Shown here in pieces: positions 6,401 to 11,818 of a DNA stretch of 11,818 nucleotides (the first letter of the stretch is position 1; every line of letters begins with the position of its first letter). The position numbers and the translations under genes are program-made. The DNA is from Nanobdellota archaeon (GTDB taxonomy: Archaea; Nanobdellota; Nanobdellia; Pacearchaeales; GW2011-AR1). The notes beneath the pieces are model-generated. The model was not told where the DNA came from. It did no database searches and was given only the letters and a program-made list of their open reading frames with translations. The DNA lies in NCBI GenBank assembly GCA_018830905.1, contig JAHJRM010000048.1, positions 1 to 11,818 of the forward strand, in the 5' to 3' direction.

Positions 6401-6901
6401 ATGAACTTAATACAATTTTTAGAGAAGAATGAGAATGCCAGAAAGATATTTGGACAGCGTGAGCTAAAGATAATTGAAAAGCAGTTGAACGGAATTAATC
6501 TAACTCAATCAGAAAAAAACAGATTATCGAGAGATATCAGGAAAAAATTTCAATTTATTAAAGATGTTTCTAAATTTGAAAAGGAATTTAATTTGAAAAA
6601 AGGAATTGAAAATAAAAAAATAATTGATGATGCATTGGAAGTTATTCTAGAACAGCCATTAAAAAATAAAATTAAAAAAATAATTTTGTTTGGTTCTGTT
6701 ATTGAAAATAAATTGACAGTTAGGTCTGATATTGATATTGCTGTTGAATTTGATAAAATTTCTTTAAGAGAAGCTACCTTATTCAGGAAAAGAGTTTCTG
6801 GGCAATTACCTGACAAGGTAGATATTCAAGTTTTTAACATTCTTCCAAAAAAAATCCAAAAAGAGATAAATGAAAAAGGAAAAGTTCTTTATAAAAAATG
6901 A
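6401..6901 (+). CDS. MntA-like minimal nucleotidyltransferase with N-terminal helical domain
   Basis: This is a 166-residue soluble protein. The C-terminal half is a DNA polymerase beta-type nucleotidyltransferase: ILFGS (95-99), then exactly ten residues, then DID (110-112), the GSX10DXD signature of MntA antitoxins. The third acidic residue is in KVDIQVF (Asp141). All three metal ligands are present, so it should be active. The N-terminal 85 residues are helical and basic (FGQRELKIIEKQL, then LTQSEKNRLSRDIRKKF at 34-50) and could form a winged-helix or helix-turn-helix-like DNA-binding region. MntA proteins normally AMPylate a HEPN toxin encoded next to them, but no HEPN gene lies on either side here. 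The tandem palindromes at its promoter suggest autoregulation. Its composition is very A-rich. Confidence 0.8.
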   Translation: MNLIQFLEKNENARKIFGQRELKIIEKQLNGINLTQSEKNRLSRDIRKKFQFIKDVSKFEKEFNLKKGIENKKIIDDALEVILEQPLKNKIKKIILFGSVIENKLTVRSDIDIAVEFDKISLREATLFRKRVSGQLPDKVDIQVFNILPKKIQKEINEKGKVLYKK

Positions 6902-6945
6902 TGTTCAAGAATTTGTTAATTTGATTAAGAAATTATGTTAATAAA

Positions 6946-6959
6946 TTTTCTTTTTTTAT
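6946..6959 (+). terminator. Poly-T terminator after the nucleotidyltransferase gene
   Basis: TTTTCTTTTTTTATT-type tract 45 nt after the stop, just upstream of promoter module C. Confidence 0.5.
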
Positions 6960-6966
6960 TCATATT

Positions 6967-7005
6967 CTACAACCTAGTTTATCGAGGATAACAATGCTTT
7001 TAAAC
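6967..7005 (+). promoter_or_regulatory. Promoter module C (shared element plus TATA box)
   Basis: CTACAACCTA (6967-6976) followed by TCGAGGATAACAATG (6982-6996) and the TATA box CTTTTAAA (6997-7004) matches modules A and B; the 23-nt core has 18 identities. The TATA box begins 29 nt before the ATG at 7026, implying a leaderless mRNA. Confidence 0.7.
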
Positions 7006-7025
7006 AGAAAAGGTCATGGGTAATT

Positions 7026-8153
7026 ATGAAGAAACAAATTATATTAATGAGTTTTATATTAATTTTTTCAGGAGGACTATTGTCTGGATTATGCACTTCT
7101 CCTCCAAGTATCCCCACAAGTTTTTCTGGAAAAGTTTTTTGTGAAGGTGGAAATCTTCCAGGAAATTTTCCTATAAATGCTTACTTGAATGGTTATGGAA
7201 GTTTAGGAACAGTAGGTAATGGAGAATATTCAATAGATGTTTCTTCTTGTGGCGAAAGCAGTTCTGGAACAGTAAGTTTTTTTATTAATGGTATTGAAGC
7301 AGATGAACATCCAGAATATGATGGGCAAGAGGATTGGGGGAAAAGTTTTGATTTAGATTTAACATTTGAGACATGTCCTGTTTCTGAAGAAAATTATTGT
7401 GGAGATAAAATAAAAGGTTCTGGAGAAGTGTGTGATGAAAGTGATTTTGGTGCATTAAGTTGTTCTAATTATGGTTTTGATTCTGGAACTTTAAGATGTT
7501 CTGATTCTTGTATTAATATCTACATAGATGGATGTTATATGAATTCTCCAACACCCCCCGCAGATAATCCTCCAGCGGATTCCCCTGGTGGAAGTCCTGG
7601 AAGCGGAGGTGGTGGAGGTTCTTCTACTAGTAATGATGGAACTATTCATATTATTTCTGTGACGCAAATAAGTAGCGGAGTTACAAAAGATATGGGAGTT
7701 AAAGATCAAATGAAGTTTCAAATAGAAAATGTGCAACACACATTAAGTTTAAATTATGTTGATAGCACTTCTGCTAGTGTTACAGTTCAAAGTAATCCTT
7801 TAACATTTGTTTTAGAAATCGGGCAGGAAAAGAAGATTGATTTTGAACTTGATGGTTTTTATGATTTAGTTGTTAAGCTTGAAGAAATTGTAAATAATAA
7901 AGCAACAATTAATGTTCAATCAATTTATGAGGAAGTTATTGAGGAAGACGATACTTTGGGCGATACAGAACAAGAGACAGAAGATACAGAATCTGAAGAC
8001 TCTCAGAGTTTTTTTGGAACAATGACAGGAGCTGTCATCGGGAATTTAAAAACAAAAGGCGGTATAGCAACAGTGTTTGTACTTGTCGTGGTAATTGGCG
8101 GAGCTTTGGCAATATTTATCACAAGAAAAAAGAAGTTGCAAAAAATTAAATAA
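7026..8153 (+). CDS. Surface protein with C-terminal membrane anchor
   Basis: This 375-residue protein has a signal peptide (1 to about 21). Its N-terminal beta domain (about 28-115) resembles carboxypeptidase-regulatory-like folds (FSGKVFCEGGNLPG ... GEYSIDV). A Cys repeat of the DUF4215/Myxo-disulfide type follows (CGDKIKGSGEVCDESDFGAL at 125-144, then four more Cys to 170). A Pro/Gly/Ser linker (174-203) including five consecutive Gly leads to a membrane-proximal beta domain (about 205-300, with VEFxLxxGQEKKIDFELDG-like spacing). An acidic stalk (301-327), GAVIGN (335-340), one transmembrane helix (347-365) and a basic cytoplasmic tail complete it. The order predicts a cell-surface protein displayed on a stalk and anchored at its C-terminus. 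'GAVIG' before the last helix is common in Woesearchaeota-type surface proteins. The ligand is unknown. Confidence 0.85.
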   Translation: MKKQIILMSFILIFSGGLLSGLCTSPPSIPTSFSGKVFCEGGNLPGNFPINAYLNGYGSLGTVGNGEYSIDVSSCGESSSGTVSFFINGIEADEHPEYDGQEDWGKSFDLDLTFETCPVSEENYCGDKIKGSGEVCDESDFGALSCSNYGFDSGTLRCSDSCINIYIDGCYMNSPTPPADNPPADSPGGSPGSGGGGGSSTSNDGTIHIISVTQISSGVTKDMGVKDQMKFQIENVQHTLSLNYVDSTSASVTVQSNPLTFVLEIGQEKKIDFELDGFYDLVVKLEEIVNNKATINVQSIYEEVIEEDDTLGDTEQETEDTESEDSQSFFGTMTGAVIGNLKTKGGIATVFVLVVVIGGALAIFITRKKKLQKIK

Positions 8154-8170
8154 ATTCTAAAAGTCTCACA

Positions 8171-8182
8171 ATATTTATAAAC
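8171..8182 (+). promoter_or_regulatory. TATA box of the pilin-like operon
   Basis: ATATTTATAAAC, with TTTATAAA at 8174-8181, lies 29 nt before the ATG at 8203, so the mRNA is probably leaderless. No TCGA-type shared core is present upstream. Confidence 0.65.
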
Positions 8183-8202
8183 AAAATTTCCCTGTAAAAG
8201 TT

Positions 8203-8985
8203 ATGCAAAAAAGGCGTGGTGAGTTCCTTGGAGATAAGTCTGGACAGGTAACTATCTTTGTTATTATTGCGATTGTGATTGTTGGTGCGGTCTTGTTGTA
8301 TTTTTTTGTGTTGCCAGGTTCAGGAATTAATATTTCTAGCTTTAATGCGGAGAACCCCCAAGGGTTTATGCAAACTTGTTTGAATGAAAAAGTTGTTGAA
8401 GTTGTTCAGTTAGTTTCGATGCAAGGCGGGAGCGTTGAACCAGAACATTATTTCACTTACAATGAGATTCCTATAGAGTACTTGTGCTATACGAATGAAG
8501 ATTTGGCGCCATGTGTTGTTCAACAGCCATTATTGAAGCAACATATTGAATCGGAGATTGAAGATGCAATTGGGGAGGATGTGCAGAGGTGCTTTGATTC
8601 TTTGAAAGAGAGTTATGAAGGAGATGGTTATAATGTTGCCCTTGATACAGGACTTACGCGAGTGGAGCTTCTTCCTAATAGAATTAATGTTGATATGAAT
8701 TATATTCTTACAACGTCTAAGTCCGAGACGACGAGGTTTGATGATTTTAGAGTGACTGTGGACAATAATCTTTATGAACTTGTTAGCATTGCGAATTCAA
8801 TAATTGAGTGGGAAAACACTTTCGGAGATGCTGACCCGAGAATTTATGGTAGGCTTGATTCGAATATAATTGTAGATAAAAATTTGAGGGACGATGGAAC
8901 GAAGATTTACAAAATAGAAGAGTTAAGCAGCGGGGATGTTTTCCAGCTTGCTTCAAGGAGTCTTGCGTTCCCAGTAGTATACTAA
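8203..8985 (+). CDS. Pilin-like surface protein with class III signal sequence
   Basis: This 260-residue protein has a charged N-terminal leader (QKRRGEFLGDKSG), Gln15 and a long hydrophobic segment (VTIFVIIAIVIVGAVLLYFFV). That is the arrangement of archaeal class III signals, cut by a prepilin peptidase (EppA/PibD-type) before the hydrophobic stretch, probably at Gly14-Gln15. The remaining about 220 residues are extracellular, mixed alpha/beta, with four Cys (about residues 59, 92, 99 and 130). It is larger than a typical archaeal pilin, so it may be a minor pilin or simply a membrane-anchored subunit. It is the first gene of an operon, and its TAA is one base before the next ATG. Function is inferred from the signal type and context. 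Confidence 0.8.
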   Translation: MQKRRGEFLGDKSGQVTIFVIIAIVIVGAVLLYFFVLPGSGINISSFNAENPQGFMQTCLNEKVVEVVQLVSMQGGSVEPEHYFTYNEIPIEYLCYTNEDLAPCVVQQPLLKQHIESEIEDAIGEDVQRCFDSLKESYEGDGYNVALDTGLTRVELLPNRINVDMNYILTTSKSETTRFDDFRVTVDNNLYELVSIANSIIEWENTFGDADPRIYGRLDSNIIVDKNLRDDGTKIYKIEELSSGDVFQLASRSLAFPVVY

Positions 8986-8986
8986 G

Positions 8987-10723
8987 ATGATAAATAGAAG
9001 GAAATATTTGGTGATAATGTTGCTTTTAGTTTTGATTTCGTTTTTTTTAGTTGGAAACGTTTCTGCACAGGAAGGTCAGGAAACATTGTATTGTGCGGAG
9101 AAAACTATTGATGGTGCGAGATGTCTGAATGTTCCGTTGGAAGAGGTTAATATGGGTTTTAGAAATGATAGAACTTCTTGTGAGAGCACTTCATATTGTT
9201 CAGAGGGAACGTGTGTTAATACACGAACGGGTGAGTGCTTGCCTAGCCCAGAAGCGACATGTAATCCTTCACAGGGAGGGTATTTTTACAATCAACCAAA
9301 AGATGAAGTTGCTCAGTGTAGTATAGGATGTTGCCTCCTTGGTGATGAGGCGAAGTTTGTTGAGAGGGTTGCGTGCGATGTGCTTGGTAGTGATTATAAT
9401 GTTAAGGCTACGTTCAGAGCAGATATTCAAGATGAGCCATCGTGTCAAGCATTGGCTTCACCTCAAGAAGAAGGGGCTTGTATTTTTGAAATGGAAATAG
9501 GAAGAGATTGTAGTCATGATACGAGAGAGAATTGTCAAATTAATGGGGGAGAGTTTCACCCCGGACTTTTGTGTACGGCACCACAGTTAGGAACTCTTTG
9601 TTCTATGACTACAAACACTCGATGTGAGCCTGGGAAGAATGATGTCTATTACGTCGATGGTTGTGGAAATACTGCTAATGTTTACGACGCTACCAAGATA
9701 AAAGATGTTAATTATTGGAGCTACAGAGCAGGGAATCGGGATGTTAAAGTTGACGAGGGAAATGGGCAGGGAAATAAGGGTTCAGCCACAAATGGTTTTT
9801 GTGATGTTGGTGAGGGTAGCACTTGTAAAGGTTATGAAAGGGGTGTTGATCCGAATGTTCCAAAGTATGGAGATAGTATTTGTAGAAAGACAGATTGTGT
9901 TGCGAGTTCTTTGACAGGAGATGTTGCTAGGGCGAACGGAGATGAGTGGTGTTCTGCTTCAATAAATACTTTTGAGAATGCTAAGCCTGGTGAGATTTCT
10001 TACGCGATGTATTGTGCTAATGGAGAGGTGAAATATGAGCTTTGTGATTCTTTCAGAAATAAACTTTGTTCTGAAGATGGAAATGGAGGAGCTAGGTGTG
10101 TAGTGAATCGATGGGGTGATTGTATGCTCAAGAATAGCACGGCAGATTGTTTGAATGAAGATGAAAGAGATTGTGAGGTTGTGAGGGATGCGGGCGTTTT
10201 GAGAACGCAGTATGGTGTGGAGAAAGAAATGTGGGACGACGACGCGGAGGAATATATAATTGCGGCGTGCGTTCCAAAGTACTCTCCTGGTTTTAAGTTC
10301 TGGGACCCTACGGGGACAATTGCAGAGAGTGAAAATAATGAGGACGTCGTGAGTATCTGTAGTTTTGCGAGTGTAACTTGTACTGTTCCGTATACGCAAG
10401 AGATTGTGGGATTCACGGATTTCAGAGCAGGGGCGAGTGCGGAGTGTGTTAAAGTTTGCCAGTCTGCAGAAGGCTGGAGTGAATCTAAATGTTACCAGTC
10501 GTGTACGCCAAGATGTTTAGACAAGACGCTTAATGATAAGAAAGAAAAAACGAAGATTAACCAAGATTGGGCAGAGGGTTACCAGAATCTGTGTGTTTCC
10601 CTCGGAGATTGTGGAGTTATTGGAGACTATAAGGGTGGAGAGGGATATAATAGTTGGAAGGATTTGTTTAAGGGGGAGAAGATAGACTGGACTACTCTTC
10701 CTGGCGTGAATGATAAAAAGTAA
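8987..10723 (+). CDS. Secreted Cys-rich protein (41 Cys), second gene of the operon
   Basis: This 578-residue protein has a signal peptide (1 to about 27, ending NVSA before QEGQ). Counting by eye gives 41 Cys, about 7% of residues, spread over the whole length, including CSIGCC near residue 112-117. Such density means a disulfide-stabilised extracellular protein, so the cell must have oxidative folding outside the membrane. The end carries LCVSLGDCGVIGDY then GGEGYNSWKDLF, a 'LGDCG ... GYN' motif recurring in DPANN surface proteins. No membrane anchor follows. It starts one base after the pilin-like gene and ends one base before the next, with no Shine-Dalgarno site. It likely forms one surface assembly with its neighbours. 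No enzyme motif is recognised. Confidence 0.8.
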   Translation: MINRRKYLVIMLLLVLISFFLVGNVSAQEGQETLYCAEKTIDGARCLNVPLEEVNMGFRNDRTSCESTSYCSEGTCVNTRTGECLPSPEATCNPSQGGYFYNQPKDEVAQCSIGCCLLGDEAKFVERVACDVLGSDYNVKATFRADIQDEPSCQALASPQEEGACIFEMEIGRDCSHDTRENCQINGGEFHPGLLCTAPQLGTLCSMTTNTRCEPGKNDVYYVDGCGNTANVYDATKIKDVNYWSYRAGNRDVKVDEGNGQGNKGSATNGFCDVGEGSTCKGYERGVDPNVPKYGDSICRKTDCVASSLTGDVARANGDEWCSASINTFENAKPGEISYAMYCANGEVKYELCDSFRNKLCSEDGNGGARCVVNRWGDCMLKNSTADCLNEDERDCEVVRDAGVLRTQYGVEKEMWDDDAEEYIIAACVPKYSPGFKFWDPTGTIAESENNEDVVSICSFASVTCTVPYTQEIVGFTDFRAGASAECVKVCQSAEGWSESKCYQSCTPRCLDKTLNDKKEKTKINQDWAEGYQNLCVSLGDCGVIGDYKGGEGYNSWKDLFKGEKIDWTTLPGVNDKK

Positions 10724-10724
10724 A

Positions 10725-11818
10725 ATGTTAGAAAATACTAAAGGAAAATTGGCTTTGGGGCAGATAGTTATTTTGTTAGTTGGACTGTTCGCGTTTTCTT
10801 ATTTGATTAGTTTGGATGTTGGGGTTGTTGGGGGGCAGGGAGAAGCAAATACTCTTGGAGATTCTTTACCTCAATTACCTATTTCTCCAGATCAATTAAA
10901 AGAAGGGACTCTAACAGATAAGTCATTTCAAACAAAAGATGGAAAAAGCTATATTCTTGAAGGAGGAAAATGGATCTTAGCTGTAAAAGGAGCAGAAGTA
11001 ACAAAAGCTCCAAAAACGGGCGTGATTGGTAAAGCGATTAAGTTTCTTTCTCCAAGCACGAAGGGGGGATTTTGGAATCCTGAGGGTCTTGATACAGCGT
11101 TAAAATATTCTGGAATTGGTTCTGCTGTTATTGGAGTTACAAAAGCCATTCTCGTCTTTAGAAGTACTGGAGATAGTACAAGGGCTAGAGATGCTGGATT
11201 AAGGGTTGGGGGAAGTGCTTTTGCAGGTTATTGGGCAGGTACAGGAATATCTAGTGGGCTAGTTGCATTAGGTTGGATAGGGGTAGGTCCCGCAGGATGG
11301 TTTGCTATGGGAGGAACAGCACTAGCAATGTGGGGTTCAAAGTATCTTACAAGGGAGACAGACAGGCAAATCATATTTGAATGTAAGCCGTGGCAAGCGC
11401 AATCTAAGGGAGAGAATTGTGGTTTGTGTAACGACGGAGACTTCCCTTGTATGGAATATCAGTGTAAGAGTCTTGGTGCTGGATGTGGTTTGATAAATAA
11501 AGATACTGATGATGAGAGATGTATTTGGAAAAATGAAAAAGATTTGACGGCGCCAGAGATAAGTGCGGACGAGAGTTCGCTTGAAGATGGGTATAGGTAC
11601 GATGAGCTTTCTGACGGAAGCGGAGTGGAAGTTAATTATGGGAATGAAGAGTGTCTTCCTGCATTCAAACCTTTTGAACTTCAATTGAATTTGGATAAAG
11701 AGGGTTATTGTAAAATGAGTTTTGATAGGACGGATAGTTTCTCGGATATGGAAATAGACTTCGGAGGGAACCAATATAAAAAAGAGCATATTCAGAGATT
11801 AACTTTCCCTGGAGCAGA
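10725..11818 (+). CDS. Membrane protein with Cys-rich domain, third gene of the operon (partial, C-terminus missing)
   Basis: The frame is open from the ATG at 10725 to the window edge (364 residues). The N-terminus KLALGQIVILLVGLFAFSYL (8-27) is a short leader with Gly-Gln before a membrane helix, resembling a class III signal or simple anchor. Gly/Ala-rich hydrophobic stretches at about 126-145 and 163-205 probably form further membrane helices. They are followed by an extracellular Cys cluster (Cys220, 232, 235, 242, 247, 254, 266) with the pattern C-x2-C-x6-C-x4-C-x6-C. Later residues include Cys310 and Cys329. The ATG follows the upstream TAA by one base, so it is translationally coupled. 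The hydrophobic segments may insert the whole operon product complex in the membrane. Exact function is not recognised. Confidence 0.8.
   Translation, partial: MLENTKGKLALGQIVILLVGLFAFSYLISLDVGVVGGQGEANTLGDSLPQLPISPDQLKEGTLTDKSFQTKDGKSYILEGGKWILAVKGAEVTKAPKTGVIGKAIKFLSPSTKGGFWNPEGLDTALKYSGIGSAVIGVTKAILVFRSTGDSTRARDAGLRVGGSAFAGYWAGTGISSGLVALGWIGVGPAGWFAMGGTALAMWGSKYLTRETDRQIIFECKPWQAQSKGENCGLCNDGDFPCMEYQCKSLGAGCGLINKDTDDERCIWKNEKDLTAPEISADESSLEDGYRYDELSDGSGVEVNYGNEECLPAFKPFELQLNLDKEGYCKMSFDRTDSFSDMEIDFGGNQYKKEHIQRLTFPGA

Noticed and set aside
6898..6924. Start codon overlapping the nucleotidyltransferase stop, as expected for a coupled HEPN toxin gene
   Set aside because: The frame ends after eight codons, so no HEPN protein is encoded, and no degraded HEPN motif is visible before promoter module C.
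8160..8182. Possible fourth copy of the shared promoter module before the pilin-like operon
   Set aside because: Only a short CACAAT plus the TATA box resembles the module. The TCGA block is absent, so the match is at chance level.
9959..10416. Two overlapping minus-strand frames inside the Cys-rich gene
   Set aside because: They are shadows of the 8987-10723 gene, whose signal peptide and Cys pattern are clear; the antisense products look random.
11337..11789. Long open frame on the minus strand (150 codons)
   Set aside because: It lies wholly inside the + strand membrane protein gene that is open from 10725 to the edge. It has no TATA box or ribosome site and no recognisable protein character.

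Overview
The window looks like a piece of a DPANN archaeal chromosome, probably of the Woesearchaeota/Pacearchaeota type. This rests on four things: the 3' end of an archaeal PCNA gene at the left edge; archaeal TATA boxes about 28-31 nt upstream of start codons, implying mostly leaderless mRNAs; class III (archaellin/pilin-like) signal sequences; and several Cys-rich or repeat-rich secreted proteins of a style common in those lineages. The exact lineage is an inference. All supported genes are on the + strand. No rRNA, tRNA, CRISPR array, insertion sequence or integrase gene was seen, and no gene-free stretch exceeds about 210 bases.

Layout. 1-111: C-terminus of PCNA. 236-2209: secreted protein with dockerin-like and thrombospondin-3-like calcium loops, a CARDB domain and Cys-rich modules. 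2243-2587: small DUF2283-like protein. 2721-3794: very A-rich operon of three tightly packed genes (61 aa, 80 aa, 215 aa). The third is a compact caspase-like (clan CD) cysteine peptidase candidate with both His and Cys motifs. This is the best candidate for an undescribed system. 3996-6263: secreted right-handed beta-helix protein, preceded by a structured leader with a 19-codon upstream ORF. 6401-6901: MntA-like minimal nucleotidyltransferase with an N-terminal helical (possibly DNA-binding) region, without a HEPN partner, behind two tandem palindromes that look like its operator. 7026-8153: secreted protein with a single C-terminal membrane anchor. 8203-11818 (runs off the edge): operon with 1-nt gene spacing encoding a pilin-like protein, a 41-Cys secreted protein and a larger membrane protein with a Cys-rich domain, likely one cell-surface complex.

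Regulation. Three of the four promoters driving secreted or surface proteins in the window (those at 236, 3996 and 7026) share an extended module of about 40 bp. Its 23-nt core begins TCGA(C/G)GA and ends in the TATA box. The core lies at constant distance (43-44 nt) from the first start codon. In the second copy that start codon belongs to the 19-codon upstream ORF and not to the main gene. The module is absent from the DUF2283, protease-operon, nucleotidyltransferase and pilin-operon promoters, which suggests a small surface-protein regulon.
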